DNA from: Hominisplanchenecus faecis | Lineage (GTDB): Bacteria; Bacillota; Clostridia; Lachnospirales; Lachnospiraceae | DNA length: 64,000 nucleotides | Reading direction: 5' to 3' | Assembly: GCF_020687205.1 (NCBI RefSeq) | Contig: NZ_JAJEQE010000002.1 | Location: 1-64,000 of the forward strand | In this document: positions 34,142 through 43,752 of the stretch, piece after piece | Position numbering within the stretch: position 1 is the stretch's first letter | How the letters are laid out: each line of letters begins with the position of its first letter | Translations under genes and position numbers: made by a program | The notes under the pieces: model-generated | Databases searched by the model: none | Told to the model about the DNA's origin: nothing | Seen by the model: only the letters and a program-made list of their open reading frames with translations

Positions 34142-36019
34142 TCAGTCAAAAAAGTTCTCGATCCTTTTTTTCTTGTCAAACAGATCGTTGTACTGGAGGA
34201 TCTGATACTTTCTGAGGGATTCATAATAAGGGGAGGATTCATCTTTTAAGGAATAATAGCTGCCATCCTCACCGAAATAACCGTTTGTTGTCAGCACCGG
34301 GATCTGTTTATGTATATCTAAAAGGAACTGATTGAACGGAGAGAGTTTCATGCCGGTGCTCTCAAGCATCAGAGTCGAGAGGTAATTCATACTGATGTTT
34401 ACATTTTCCTGTTCTTCGATATCATAGTTTGCCCAGATCAGAAACGGAGTCTTATAGAGATTCATATTTTCTTCTGCACTGAGTTTTTCGACATTTTTTC
34501 CGAGGATCTTGCTGTAAACTTCATTGGAAAGTCCGGGTTCGTGATCACCGAAAAAGACGATTACGGTCGGATCCTTCTGCTTGCTGAAATACTCGATCAG
34601 AGATTTCAGGGCAGTGTCGGAATGATGGATCAGGTTCAGGTAACGTTTCAGTTCCGGATCATCACATTTTTCTTCGATGGAGATCGGCATATCCAGATTG
34701 TCAAAATCCTGGTCATAGCCGCTGTGATTCTGCATGGTGACATTGAACAGATAAAACGGGGCATTGCTCTTCTTTTTTGCCTGTTCATACTGATCGATGA
34801 TCACCTGGAAATCAGCTGCGTCGGATACAAAGTTGCGAATCTTATCCGAAGCGGAGACATCCAGATCTTTTAAACTGATGAAATCCGAAAATCCGAGGTT
34901 TGGATAAACATGGTCGCGGTTGTAACCGTTTGCACGGAATGGATGGAATGCCAGCATACCCTGATAATCCTGGTTTCCAAGATGTGTGGTCAGACCCGGC
35001 AGAAAACTTTTGATGTAAAGCTGATAAGGTGTTGCAGATGCCGGCACAAAAGCTTTGGACAGTCCTGTCAGAAACTCAAATTCCGTGTTTGCCGTCTGCC
35101 CTCCGAATACGGATACATAGGAGAACCCTTTTACAGTGTTTTTTGTAAGACTGTGGTAAAATGGCATTACATCTTCGCTGGTCCTGAAATCACCGACGGC
35201 CTGCAGATCGGCAAAAGCTTCGTCCATAATGGCGATGACATTTGGTGTTTTTGCATTGCCGGAAGAGGTTTCATTGCGATACGGGGCGGCTATCTCTTCA
35301 GCAGCGTTTGCGGAATATCCATCCGGTTTATGAATTATCATCAACTGGATACTTCGCATAAAAGTCAGGACGCATCCGTTTTTGCGGTAGGATTTGATCG
35401 GACGGAACGTATTGACAGTGACATGCATCGGTGTCACAGTCATAACCGGCGTATAGATCATGATCCAGAAGGAAGCAAAACAGATGGCGGCACTTCCTAG
35501 GATGGCAGAGATCCTTTTTTTGCCTTTTGGAAGTCGGAGACGTTTTACACGAAACAGCAGAATACACCAGGCGATCAGACCAAGCAGTGTGATCGTGCGG
35601 GTCAGATCAAGCGAATATTTATAATTGCCGACCACATTCATCGCAGTTCCCATGATCGTCAGATCCGAAGCCAGGATCGGGATTCCGCGAAATGTTGTTG
35701 TGAAATAATTCGTCAGTGAAAATATAATGCTGAAAATACACAGAAAACACCCGGAGAACCGCATACTTCCGGTCAGGGCAAACAGAAATCCCATCACGAT
35801 ATAAAATAAAAATGCGGTTACACCGAAACGAAGCAGGTAAGACGGACGGATAGAATAGAAAATCAGTCCGGGCCCCGCCGGGTTTGCGTATTCTAGGAAC
35901 AACAGTGCCACAAGAGGCGTAAGAAGAAAGACAGTCAGAGCTATCTGTTCTTCCTTTGATAAATTTTGAAATACCGACTCTTTTTTGGCAGAATCGGTTG
36001 CTTTGGTTGAATTTTTCAT
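34142..36019 (-). CDS. LTA synthase family sulfatase / phosphoglycerol transferase
   Basis: The 625-residue protein has five hydrophobic segments in residues 25-200 and an extracellular sulfatase-fold domain (about 240-560). NVIAIMDEAFADL gives the metal-binding Glu, GGQTANTEFEFLTG the catalytic Thr, and VFFGDHEPGLS a metal Asp-His. This is the layout of lipoteichoic acid synthases, which polymerise glycerol phosphate from phosphatidylglycerol on the outer membrane face; the polymer made here is not known. The start is preceded by AAGGGAGTG. It stands alone, divergent from rnpB. Confidence 0.92.
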   Translation of the reverse strand: MKNSTKATDSAKKESVFQNLSKEEQIALTVFLLTPLVALLFLEYANPAGPGLIFYSIRPSYLLRFGVTAFLFYIVMGFLFALTGSMRFSGCFLCIFSIIFSLTNYFTTTFRGIPILASDLTIMGTAMNVVGNYKYSLDLTRTITLLGLIAWCILLFRVKRLRLPKGKKRISAILGSAAICFASFWIMIYTPVMTVTPMHVTVNTFRPIKSYRKNGCVLTFMRSIQLMIIHKPDGYSANAAEEIAAPYRNETSSGNAKTPNVIAIMDEAFADLQAVGDFRTSEDVMPFYHSLTKNTVKGFSYVSVFGGQTANTEFEFLTGLSKAFVPASATPYQLYIKSFLPGLTTHLGNQDYQGMLAFHPFRANGYNRDHVYPNLGFSDFISLKDLDVSASDKIRNFVSDAADFQVIIDQYEQAKKKSNAPFYLFNVTMQNHSGYDQDFDNLDMPISIEEKCDDPELKRYLNLIHHSDTALKSLIEYFSKQKDPTVIVFFGDHEPGLSNEVYSKILGKNVEKLSAEENMNLYKTPFLIWANYDIEEQENVNISMNYLSTLMLESTGMKLSPFNQFLLDIHKQIPVLTTNGYFGEDGSYYSLKDESSPYYESLRKYQILQYNDLFDKKKRIENFFD

Positions 36020-36083
36020 ATTGATACACTCCCTTTATCACAATCGCATCACAATACAATGAGCTATTATAGCAAAATGGAAG

Positions 36084-36112
36084 TTGACAGTCAATCTGAG
36101 AAATGTTAAGAT
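36084..36112 (+). promoter_or_regulatory. rnpB promoter
   Basis: TTGACA (36084-36089), 17 bases, TAAGAT (36107-36112), a near-consensus housekeeping promoter directly before the RNase P RNA. Confidence 0.85.
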
Positions 36113-36120
36113 ATTCTTAT

Positions 36121-36470
36121 GTTTGCGAGTAGGATAAATGATCGCGGCTGGCAAAACGAAAGGTGTCAGACGAGGAAAGTCCGGGCTTCACAGGGCAGGA
36201 TGCCGGATAACGTCCGGCGGAGGCGACTCTAGGGACAGTGCAACAGAAATATACCGCCGGCCATAAGCCGGTAAGGGTGGAAGGGCAGTGTAAGAGACTA
36301 CCGCCCTGCTGGTAACAGCGGGGGCACATGTAAACCCCATTCGAAGCAAGACCGAGCAGAGACATATGGCGGCCCGTCAGTTTCAGGTTGGTTGCTTGAG
36401 CCATGCGGCAACGCATGGCCTAGATAGATGATCATTCACGACATAACCCGGCTTATCGTTCTGCTCGCAG
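36121..36470 (+). ncRNA. rnpB: RNase P RNA component
   Basis: The RNA is recognised by GAGGAAAGTCCGGGCT (about 36170), CAGGGCAGGATGCCGG, GTAAACCCCATTCGAAGCAAGACC and the 3' ACATAACCCGGCTTATCG. Terminal pairing TGCGAG (36124-36129) with CTCGCA (36464-36469) closes P1. It is the catalytic subunit that removes tRNA 5' leaders. The about 350-base length and P-helix order suggest bacterial type A. It has its own promoter and terminator. Confidence 0.95.
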
Positions 36471-36475
36471 AAAAA

Positions 36476-36514
36476 AACAAGCACAGTGATTTTTTTACTG
36501 TGCTTGTTTTTTGT
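36476..36514 (+). terminator. rnpB terminator
   Basis: AACAAGCACAGT pairs with ACTGTGCTTGTT and a T-run follows, six bases after the mature 3' end. Confidence 0.85.
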
Positions 36515-36559
36515 TCTTTTATTAGATGTTAAGGTTAAAGGATGTCATATGGCATCTTT

Positions 36560-37003
36560 TTATTTATGTTTGGCTTTTGAAGCGTGATACTTTTCGTCGC
36601 AGTATCTGCAGCGGTAAATTTCCTTTTCTTCATTGGAAAGGACAAAGACCTGATCCAGTCCGTGCTCGATCGATGTGATGCAGCGAGGATTCTTGCATTT
36701 GATCACATTGACGATCTGTTTTGGAAGGTGCAGCTTTTTCTTGTCTACGATCTCACCGTTTTTGATGATGTTGACGGTGATATTGTGGTCGATAAAACCA
36801 AGGATATCAAGATCCAGCATGTCAACCGGACATTCTACTTTGATGATATCTTTTTTGCCCATTTTGTTGCTGCGGGCATTTTTGATGATGGCAACACAGC
36901 AGTCCAGCTGATCCAGTTTCAGATAATGGTAGATGGACATGCTCTTTCCTGCTTCGATGTGGTCGAGAACCACACCTTCGTTTAACTGACCTACATTTAA
37001 CAT
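36560..37003 (-). CDS. pyrI: Aspartate carbamoyltransferase regulatory chain
   Basis: The 147-residue chain carries the nucleotide-effector domain (1-95) and a C-terminal zinc domain with CKNPRC (C-x4-C) and CRYC (C-x2-C), as in E. coli PyrI. It lets CTP and ATP modulate PyrB. The ATG follows GGAGGTGAAAGT and lies within the last bases of pyrB (7-base overlap), which ensures matched synthesis. Confidence 0.95.
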   Translation of the reverse strand: MLNVGQLNEGVVLDHIEAGKSMSIYHYLKLDQLDCCVAIIKNARSNKMGKKDIIKVECPVDMLDLDILGFIDHNITVNIIKNGEIVDKKKLHLPKQIVNVIKCKNPRCITSIEHGLDQVFVLSNEEKEIYRCRYCDEKYHASKAKHK

Positions 37004-37917
37004 ACTTTCACCTCCAGAAGTGTAAGAATCAGAGCCATACGTGCATAGACAGCATACTGAGCCTGCTTGAAGTAAGCAGCTCTTGGGTCATCGTCAACTT
37101 CAACTGCGATCTCATTGACACGAGGGAGCGGATGCATAACGATCATATCCTGCGGTGCAAGTTCCATTTTCTTTTTGTCAAGAATATAGAAATCCTTCAT
37201 GCGGACATAATCCTCTTCATTGAAGAAACGTTCTTTCTGTACACGGGTCATATAAAGGACATCCAGCTTCGGAAGTGCATCTTCCAGACGTTCTACTTCT
37301 TCGAATTCGATGTTGTTCTCACGCAGTACATCGTCGCGGATATAACTTGGGATACGCAGCTCTTCCGGAGAAATCAGGACAAAACGGATTCCGGTGTAGC
37401 GGACCAATGCACTGATCAGGGAGTGAACGGTACGTCCGAACTTTAAGTCACCACAGAGACCGATCGTCAGATTGTCCAGTCTTCCTTTCAGGGAGCGGAT
37501 CGTCAGAAGATCCGTAAGTGTCTGGGTCGGATGCTGATGTCCGCCATCTCCGGCATTGATCACCGGGATTGGAGAATGTAAGGATGCCACAAGCGGTGCA
37601 CCTTCTTTTGGATGACGCATTGCACAGATGTCGGCATAACATGCGACCATGCGAATGGTGTCTGCAACGGTCTCTCCTTTTGTAGCGGAGCTGGAATCGG
37701 CCGAAGAAAAACCAAGTACATTACCACCTAAATTCATCATAGCAGCTTCAAAGCTGAGGCGGGTACGTGTGCTTGGTTCGTAAAAAAGAGTCGCTAATTT
37801 TTTGCCTTCACATGCGTGGGCGTATTTTTTTGGGTTTGCTTCAATATCATTGGCCAGATTCAGGAGCTGATCCAGTTCTTCCACACTGAAATCCAGCGGA
37901 CTCATTATATGTCTCAT
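36997..37917 (-). CDS. pyrB: Aspartate carbamoyltransferase catalytic chain
   Basis: The 306-residue enzyme forms carbamoyl aspartate from carbamoyl phosphate and aspartate in pyrimidine synthesis. [16 protein letters not shown] (about 47-62) is the carbamoyl phosphate motif; [15 protein letters not shown] and [10 protein letters not shown] are further signatures. AGGAGGAAATT precedes ATG. It forms a two-gene operon with pyrI. I see no pyr attenuator in the leader. Confidence 0.97.
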   Translation of the reverse strand: MRHIMSPLDFSVEELDQLLNLANDIEANPKKYAHACEGKKLATLFYEPSTRTRLSFEAAMMNLGGNVLGFSSADSSSATKGETVADTIRMVACYADICAMRHPKEGAPLVASLHSPIPVINAGDGGHQHPTQTLTDLLTIRSLKGRLDNLTIGLCGDLKFGRTVHSLISALVRYTGIRFVLISPEELRIPSYIRDDVLRENNIEFEEVERLEDALPKLDVLYMTRVQKERFFNEEDYVRMKDFYILDKKKMELAPQDMIVMHPLPRVNEIAVEVDDDPRAAYFKQAQYAVYARMALILTLLEVKVC

Positions 37918-37948
37918 AATTTCCTCCTTTTAACTTCAGATTTTCTTT

Positions 37949-37977
37949 ATCATATACCATTTGCAGACAGATTTCAA
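37949..37977 (-). promoter_or_regulatory. pyrBI promoter overlapping the upstream gene's stop
   Basis: Minus strand TTGAAA (37972-37977), 17 bases, TATGAT (37949-37954). The -35 box covers the stop codon of the gene at 37974-38378. Confidence 0.65.
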
Positions 37978-38378
37978 GATGAAGTTGAGCCATTTTTCTG
38001 ATTCAGATATTCAAAAAGCAGACCGCAGAAGAACCAGAGCGGTGCATAGTCCAGACGGATCACACCGTTTATCTGAAAATGTGTCCCGGAATAGTCCCAC
38101 GGGCAGCAGTGATGTTTTTTCAAAAGGCTTCCGCTCATATATTCGGCGGTGAAAATAAACAGCATATATAGAAAGCCACGCAGGAGAAAAGAACATTTTT
38201 TGCTGCAAAGGAAGTTTGAGAGCGGTTTCAGGAAAGCTGCCATACCGTAGATTGGAAACATCCACAGGGAAGAATGACCGGTCAGCTTCCATTCACGCCG
38301 CCGAAAGGAAAGAAAACCGGTCCACAGAAGCTCCAGGCACCAGCCGCAGATACCGCATCGGATAAAATTATTTTTCAT
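37974..38378 (-). CDS. Small CmpB-type membrane protein (putative ABC permease family)
   Basis: The 134-residue protein has about four hydrophobic segments and begins MKNNFIRCGICGWCLELLWTG, which fits the family labelled putative ABC transporter permease (ABC_trans_CmpB). WMFPIYGMAAFLKPL and DYSGTHFQINGVIRLDYAP are other conserved stretches. No ATPase is nearby, and whether these proteins transport anything is unproven. The start is chosen by family likeness; no clear Shine-Dalgarno sequence is present, and the frame is open upstream to 38426. Confidence 0.7.
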   Translation of the reverse strand: MKNNFIRCGICGWCLELLWTGFLSFRRREWKLTGHSSLWMFPIYGMAAFLKPLSNFLCSKKCSFLLRGFLYMLFIFTAEYMSGSLLKKHHCCPWDYSGTHFQINGVIRLDYAPLWFFCGLLFEYLNQKNGSTSS

Positions 38379-38433
38379 GGGAAAAGTATAACCGGAAACG
38401 GGAAAGATTATACTCTGCCGGACCATAATGTTC

Positions 38434-38462
38434 TTGCAAAATCAGGTCGGGTATACTATAAT
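38434..38462 (+). promoter_or_regulatory. Folate operon promoter
   Basis: TTGCAA (38434-38439), 17 bases, TATAAT (38457-38462), 95 bases before folC. Confidence 0.75.
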
Positions 38463-38557
38463 TCAACGTGATAGGATGCCGGGCGAGGATGTTTTTTTTA
38501 TTGTGGAACAGGATACTTGCAAAAGCCGGCACAATACTGGAAGAAGAATGGAGTTCT

Positions 38558-39853
38558 ATGAATTACGAAGAAGCAAGAGCGTATCTGGACGATGCTGCCA
38601 GATACGGAAGTGTTCTCGGGCTGGATACAATGAAAGAATTGCTTGCAAGGCTTGGCAATCCGCAGGATGATCTGAAATTCATTCATATCGGCGGTACCAA
38701 TGGCAAAGGATCGGTACTTTCCTATCTTTCTGCCGTTCTGAAAGAAGCAGGTTATCGCGTTGGACGATATATTTCGCCGACGCTGTTTTCTTACCGGGAA
38801 CGTATACAGGTAAATGAAATATATATAAAAAAAGATGCTCTGGCAAGGCTGACGACGCAGATACAAAGCTGTGCCGATGAGATGGTACGTGACGGTGCAT
38901 CTCATCCGACCGCTTTTGAGATCGAGACGGCACTTTGCTTTCTCTATTTCAGGGAGGAAAAGTGTGATCTGGTCGTTCTGGAGGTCGGCATGGGAGGAGC
39001 TACCGATGCCACGAATGTGATAAAGACGACCGTTCTGGAAGTGCTCGCATCGATCAGCATGGATCATATGGGATTTCTTGGAGACACTCTGGCAGAGATC
39101 GCCGCATGCAAAGCCGGTATCATCAAGCCGGATACGACTGTGGTCAGCATGAGACAGCAGCCGGAAGCCATGGAAGTGATCCGGCAAGTCTGTCAAAGGC
39201 AGAAGGCGGATCTGCGTATCGCAGATGCGGCAAATGCAACGGACATCGTATATGGGTGTGAAGAGCAGTATTTTTCCTATGGCGGGTATGACAGCCTTGA
39301 GATCCATCTGGCAGGCTCTTATCAGATTGCAAATGCCGTTCTGGCAGTGGAAGCGGTAAAAGCCCTGATCGATCTTGGCTATGCCATTTCAGAAGAAGCA
39401 CTGCGGAGTGGTCTGCAAAAAGCAAGCTGGAAGGGCAGATTTACGGTTCTTCAAAGAGAGCCATATTTTATTATAGACGGAGCACATAACCGCGATGGGG
39501 CGAAGGTACTGGCTGATTCAGTACGTCAGTATTTTCCGAAAAAAAGGCTCCATTACATTATGGGTGTTTTTAAAGATAAAGAATACGAAACGATCATTGA
39601 TCAGATGTCTGCATTTGATGCGGATGTGATCACGGTAGAGACACCGGGCAATCCGCGTGCACTGCCTGCGGAAGAACTGGCAGAAGCATGGAAAAAGAAA
39701 AAAGCAGATGTGACATTTGAGAAAAAGATAGAAAATGCGGTAAGAAAAAGTCTGGAAAAGGCGAAAAAAGACGACGTAATCCTCGCTTTCGGATCCCTCT
39801 CGTTTCTTGGTGAGATTGTGAAAGCTCTGGATACAATAAGAAGTGAGGTTTGA
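38558..39853 (+). CDS. folC: Folylpolyglutamate synthase / dihydrofolate synthase
   Basis: The 431-residue Mur-ligase-like enzyme adds glutamate to dihydropteroate or folates. The P-loop is [12 protein letters not shown] (about residues 43-54), with [25 protein letters not shown] and DGAHNRDGA also present. The start at ATG 38558 has GGAG close by; 30 codons of open frame upstream are leader sequence. It leads the folate operon, and folE begins six bases after its stop. Confidence 0.95.
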   Translation: MNYEEARAYLDDAARYGSVLGLDTMKELLARLGNPQDDLKFIHIGGTNGKGSVLSYLSAVLKEAGYRVGRYISPTLFSYRERIQVNEIYIKKDALARLTTQIQSCADEMVRDGASHPTAFEIETALCFLYFREEKCDLVVLEVGMGGATDATNVIKTTVLEVLASISMDHMGFLGDTLAEIAACKAGIIKPDTTVVSMRQQPEAMEVIRQVCQRQKADLRIADAANATDIVYGCEEQYFSYGGYDSLEIHLAGSYQIANAVLAVEAVKALIDLGYAISEEALRSGLQKASWKGRFTVLQREPYFIIDGAHNRDGAKVLADSVRQYFPKKRLHYIMGVFKDKEYETIIDQMSAFDADVITVETPGNPRALPAEELAEAWKKKKADVTFEKKIENAVRKSLEKAKKDDVILAFGSLSFLGEIVKALDTIRSEV

Positions 39854-39858
39854 AAACT

Positions 39859-40416
39859 ATGGTAGATCAGGAAAAAGTAAGAGAAGGGGTACGACTGATA
39901 CTGGAAGGTATCGGGGAAGATATAAACAGAGAGGGACTGATAGAGACACCGGACCGTATTGCGAGAATGTACTGTGAGCTGGCAGGAGGCATGGATCAGA
40001 ACGCAGCGACTCATCTGGAGAAGCGTTTCCATGTGGACAATGCGGATATGGTTGTTGAGAAGAATATCACATTTTATTCGATGTGCGAGCATCACATGCT
40101 TCCGTTTTTTGGAAAAGCACATGTTGCATATATTCCAAACGGCGAGGTAGTCGGTCTGAGCAAGATCGCAAGAACAGTAGAGGTTTTTGCAAGAAGACTG
40201 CAGCTCCAGGAACAGCTGACGGCACAGATCGCCGATGCGTTTATGGACAATCTGCACCCACAGGGCGTTATGGTTATGATCGAGGCAGAGCATCTCTGCA
40301 TGACGATGCGTGGGATCAAAAAACCGGGTGCACAGACAGTAACGACCGTGACACGAGGTGTGTTTGATAACAACAAAGAACTGCAGGATACTTTTTATCA
40401 GATGGTGCGTTTATAA
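39859..40416 (+). CDS. folE: GTP cyclohydrolase I
   Basis: The 185-residue enzyme opens GTP to 7,8-dihydroneopterin triphosphate. Signatures are [10 protein letters not shown], the zinc and catalytic [20 protein letters not shown] (about residues 72-92), and [12 protein letters not shown] with the second zinc Cys. The ATG at 39859 follows GTGAGG. Its stop shares one base with the start of the next gene (TAATG). Confidence 0.96.
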   Translation: MVDQEKVREGVRLILEGIGEDINREGLIETPDRIARMYCELAGGMDQNAATHLEKRFHVDNADMVVEKNITFYSMCEHHMLPFFGKAHVAYIPNGEVVGLSKIARTVEVFARRLQLQEQLTAQIADAFMDNLHPQGVMVMIEAEHLCMTMRGIKKPGAQTVTTVTRGVFDNNKELQDTFYQMVRL

Positions 40417-40904
40417 TGAGAATGGAACGTGTAAATCAGATTTTGCAGCACATACTTTATCAGAGCTGCCGCAGACAGATTGATGAAAAAGAAAAAGACC
40501 GGATTTTCTGTGGACATGATATGGGACATCTGCTGGATGTTGCCAGACTGGCATGGATCTTTAATCTGGAAGCAAATCAGGAGATATCGAAAGAGCGGAT
40601 CTATGCAGCCGCTCTTCTTCACGATATAGGGAGGCATATTCAGTACGAAAACGGGACTCCGCACCAGATCGCAGGGCTTCCGATCGCAGAGCAGATCCTG
40701 ACGGACTGCGGATTTTATCCGGAAGAGATGAAAGAGATTCTCTATGCGATTGAAAATCACCGCAACAAAGAGATGTTAAAGCGGGATGATCTTGCCGGGA
40801 TCTTATACCGGGCAGATAAAATGTCCAGATGCTGCTTTGGCTGCCGTGCCGAAAAAGAGTGCAACTGGAGCACGGAAAAGAAAAATATGGAGATACAGTA
40901 CTGA
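40416..40904 (+). CDS. HD-domain phosphohydrolase in the folate operon
   Basis: The 162-residue protein has the HD superfamily metal residues: GHDMGHLLDVARLA (His near 35), ALLHDIGRH (HD, about 65-66) and RADKMSR (Asp). It is tightly coupled to folE (1-base overlap) and lies 29 bases before folP. The usual dihydroneopterin triphosphate pyrophosphatase (NudB/FolQ Nudix) is absent from this cluster, so the protein may supply the dephosphorylation between FolE and FolB. That is inference; HD proteins in this position have been noted in clostridial folate operons. Confidence 0.85.
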   Translation: MRMERVNQILQHILYQSCRRQIDEKEKDRIFCGHDMGHLLDVARLAWIFNLEANQEISKERIYAAALLHDIGRHIQYENGTPHQIAGLPIAEQILTDCGFYPEEMKEILYAIENHRNKEMLKRDDLAGILYRADKMSRCCFGCRAEKECNWSTEKKNMEIQY

Positions 40905-40933
40905 GGCAGAATATACGAAAAGAGGAAAAGCAG

Positions 40934-41740
40934 ATGAAGATAGGAAACAAAGAATTTGATCTGAAAAATCACGCTTATGTGATGGGGATTTTAAATGTGA
41001 CACCGGATTCTTTTTCCGACGGCGGGAAATGGAACGACAAGGGTCGGGCAATGCGTCATACACAGGAAATGATAGAACAGGGAGCAACGATCATTGATAT
41101 CGGTGGCGAGTCCACAAGACCAGGTTATACACTGATCTCCGATGAGGAAGAGATCTCCAGAGTGGTTCCGATGATCGAGATGGTAAAGAAAAACTTTGAT
41201 GTGCCGGTTTCTATCGACACTTACAAAAGTAGAGTGGCAGAGGCAGCACTTGACGCAGGAGCAGATCTGGTCAACGATATCTGGGGACTGAAGTACGATC
41301 CGGATCTCGCAGGCGTGATCGCCCGAAAAAATGCCCCATGCTGTCTGATGCATAACCGTAAAGAGCCGGATTACACTGATTTTATTGCAGATTTCCTGAA
41401 AGATATGCAGGAGACCATTGACATTGCAAAAAAAGCAGGCATCGCCGATGAGAATATCATTCTTGATCCGGGTGTCGGATTTGGCAAGACTTATGAAAAT
41501 AATCTGGAGATCATCAACAAACTGGAATGCATGCATACGCTCGGCTATCCGATCCTGCTTGGAACTTCCAGAAAATCCGTGATCGGACTGACACTGGATC
41601 TTCCGGCAGATCAGAGAATGGAAGGAACCGTGGCAACCACTGTGATCGGTGTGATGAAAGGGGTCGCTTTTGTCCGTGTACACGATGTAAAAGAAAACTA
41701 CCGTGCCCTGAAGATGACAGAAGCCATCCTCGGCAGATAA
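40934..41740 (+). CDS. folP: Dihydropteroate synthase
   Basis: The 268-residue TIM-barrel enzyme joins p-aminobenzoate and the pterin pyrophosphate; it is the sulfonamide target. GILNVTPDSFSDGGKW and IDIGGESTRPG are the two signature loops, with LILDPGVGFGKT-like ILDPGVGFGKTYENN and GTSRKSVIG also present. The start is ATG 40934 after AGAGGAAAAG; the frame is open into the HD gene but is not coding there. Confidence 0.96.
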   Translation: MKIGNKEFDLKNHAYVMGILNVTPDSFSDGGKWNDKGRAMRHTQEMIEQGATIIDIGGESTRPGYTLISDEEEISRVVPMIEMVKKNFDVPVSIDTYKSRVAEAALDAGADLVNDIWGLKYDPDLAGVIARKNAPCCLMHNRKEPDYTDFIADFLKDMQETIDIAKKAGIADENIILDPGVGFGKTYENNLEIINKLECMHTLGYPILLGTSRKSVIGLTLDLPADQRMEGTVATTVIGVMKGVAFVRVHDVKENYRALKMTEAILGR

Positions 41741-41758
41741 CAGGCAGATGGGAGAAAG

Positions 41759-42577
41759 ATGATGGATACAATTTATATCAAAGATCTGGAAGTGTTTGCC
41801 AACCACGGTGTCTATCCGGAAGAGAACAAACTGGGTCAGAAGTTTGTGATCAGTGCGGATCTTTCAGTGGATGTGCGGATGGCAGGCCTGACAGACGAAC
41901 TGGAATATTCGGTAAATTACGGCGAAGTCAGCCATACGATCCAGGATTTTTTGCAGAAACATACCTTTAAGCTGATCGAAGCGGCGGCAGAGGGGCTGGC
42001 AGCGGAGTTGTTTTGCAGATATCCGCTGATCCGGGCACTTCGCCTGGAGATCCAGAAACCGTGGGCTCCGGTAGGACTGCCGCTCAGGACAGTCTCTGTG
42101 GAGATCAGAAGAAGCAGACATACCGTTTATATCGCACTTGGCTCCAATATGGGAGATAAGATGGCCTATCTGAAAGAGGCAGTGGAGAAACTTTCAAAAC
42201 TGCCGGGCAGCAGCGTGAAAAAGGTGTCAGATTTTATCAGAACAGAACCTTATGGAGTGACAGAGCAGGACGAATTCCTTAATGGCGTCCTTGAGATGGA
42301 GACGCTTCTGACACCCCAGGAACTGTTGGCTCAGTTGCATCGGATCGAGGCAGAAGCAAACAGGGAGCGTATCCTCAGGTGGGGACCGCGTACTTTGGAT
42401 CTGGATATTCTGCTGTATGATCAGGAAGTCATCGACACAGAAGAGCTGCATATTCCGCATATTGATCTGCAGAACCGGGATTTTGTCCTGGTGCCGCTCT
42501 CTCAGATCGCACCGTGGGTACGTCATCCGGTTTTGAACAGGACAATAGAACAGTTAAGGAGAGAACTTGATGGTTGA
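41759..42577 (+). CDS. folBK: FolB-FolK fusion (dihydroneopterin aldolase / HPPK)
   Basis: The 272-residue fusion has dihydroneopterin aldolase at residues 1-118 (IYIKDLEVFANHGVYPEE, with the active-site Glu/Lys framework) and 6-hydroxymethyl-7,8-dihydropterin pyrophosphokinase at 120-272 (VYIALGSNMGDKMAYL; WGPRTLDLDILLYD). It performs the two steps between dihydroneopterin and the FolP substrate. GGGAGAAAG precedes two adjacent ATG codons (41759, 41762). The 3' end overlaps pheA by eight bases. Confidence 0.95.
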   Translation: MMDTIYIKDLEVFANHGVYPEENKLGQKFVISADLSVDVRMAGLTDELEYSVNYGEVSHTIQDFLQKHTFKLIEAAAEGLAAELFCRYPLIRALRLEIQKPWAPVGLPLRTVSVEIRRSRHTVYIALGSNMGDKMAYLKEAVEKLSKLPGSSVKKVSDFIRTEPYGVTEQDEFLNGVLEMETLLTPQELLAQLHRIEAEANRERILRWGPRTLDLDILLYDQEVIDTEELHIPHIDLQNRDFVLVPLSQIAPWVRHPVLNRTIEQLRRELDG

Positions 42578-43700
42578 TTTACAGGACTTAAGAAATGAGA
42601 TAGACTCCATTGACCGTCAGATGACGGAGCTTTTTGAGAAGCGTATGGAGATCAGCCGAAAAGTGGCAGAGTACAAGATCAGCACCGGCAAAAAGGTGTT
42701 TGATAAAGAACGTGAAAAAAAAGTCATTGAAAAGGCAAAAGATATGACACACAACGACTTCAACCGTCACGGGATTGAAGAACTGTTTCAGCAGATCATG
42801 GCGATGAGCCGTAAACTGCAGTATCAGCTGTTGGAGGAAAACGGTGTGGCAGGCCGCCTGCCGTTTATCGGTGTGGATGAGCTGGAGAAAGAGAATGTCC
42901 GCGTAGTGTTCCAGGGCGTGGAAGGAGCATACAGTCAGGCTGCAATGCAGCAGTATTTTGGCGATAAGATCACCTCGTTCCATGTGGAGCACTGGAGAGA
43001 TGCGATGGAGGCGATCGCAGAAGGTGCGGCAGACTATGCAGTGCTGCCGATTGAGAATTCAACGGCAGGGAGCGTCAATGATATGTATGACCTGCTGGTA
43101 GAGTTTGAAAACTATATCGTCGGTGAGCAGATCATTCGCTGTGAGCATTGTCTGCTTGGGCTTGAAAATGCAGAAATCTCCGATATCCGTACTGTTTATT
43201 CCCATCAGCAGGGACTTTCCCAGTGCAAGAGCTTTCTTCAGGAACATCGGGACTGGAAACAGATCCCGCTTGAGAATACCGCAATGGCAGCGAAAAAAGT
43301 GGCAGAGGACGGCGATGTGACGCAGGCATCCATTTCCAGTGCCTTTGCGGCAAAATGTTTTGGGCTGAAAGTGTTAAAAGAAAATATTTACAGCAACAAG
43401 GCAAATTCTACGAGATTTATCATTGTGACAAATCAGAGAATTTATCAGAAAGATGCGAAGAAGATCAGCATCTGTTTTGAAACGCCACATACCAGCGGAT
43501 CTCTTTACAATATTCTGTCTCACTTTATTTATAACAATCTGAATATGTTCGGAATCCAGTCCAGACCGATCCCGGGACGCAATTGGGAGTACCGTTTCTT
43601 CATTGATTTCGAGGGCAATTTAAACGACAGTGCGGTCAAAAATGCCCTGCGTGGTATCCGCGAAGAGGCAACGAATATGAAAATACTTGGAAATTACTGA
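42570..43700 (+). CDS. pheA: Chorismate mutase / prephenate dehydratase (P-protein)
   Basis: The 376-residue bifunctional enzyme makes phenylpyruvate. Residues 1-88 are an AroQ chorismate mutase (LRNEIDSIDRQMTELFEKRM), about 108-290 the prephenate dehydratase (FQGVEGAYSQAAMQQYF; ENSTAGSV), and 295-370 an ACT domain. The ACT phenylalanine-binding motifs normally read GAL and ESRP; here they are SGSLYNIL and IQSRP. The ATG follows AAGGAGAG inside folBK, so it is expressed with the folate operon; both draw on chorismate products. Confidence 0.95.
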   Translation: MVDLQDLRNEIDSIDRQMTELFEKRMEISRKVAEYKISTGKKVFDKEREKKVIEKAKDMTHNDFNRHGIEELFQQIMAMSRKLQYQLLEENGVAGRLPFIGVDELEKENVRVVFQGVEGAYSQAAMQQYFGDKITSFHVEHWRDAMEAIAEGAADYAVLPIENSTAGSVNDMYDLLVEFENYIVGEQIIRCEHCLLGLENAEISDIRTVYSHQQGLSQCKSFLQEHRDWKQIPLENTAMAAKKVAEDGDVTQASISSAFAAKCFGLKVLKENIYSNKANSTRFIIVTNQRIYQKDAKKISICFETPHTSGSLYNILSHFIYNNLNMFGIQSRPIPGRNWEYRFFIDFEGNLNDSAVKNALRGIREEATNMKILGNY

Positions 43701-43704
43701 AAAT

Positions 43705-43736
43705 ACAGCGGCTTTTGCAAAAAAGCTGCTGTTTTT
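43705..43736 (+). terminator. pheA terminator or attenuator before the DUF815 gene
   Basis: ACAGC(g)GCTTTT pairs with AAAAGC(t)GCTGT and is followed by five T. It lies 17 bases before the next start codon, so it both ends the folate/pheA unit and precedes the DUF815 gene without room for a separate promoter. Confidence 0.75.
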
Positions 43737-43752
43737 GGAAAGGTTGATAAAA

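Noticed and set aside
36117-36416. Antisense protein frame over the RNase P RNA
   Set aside because: The region is plainly rnpB with promoter and terminator on the plus strand; the frame is a by-product of structured RNA.
38463-38557. Tetrahydrofolate riboswitch before folC
   Set aside because: The 95-base leader lacks the conserved THF aptamer sequences and shows no strong fold.
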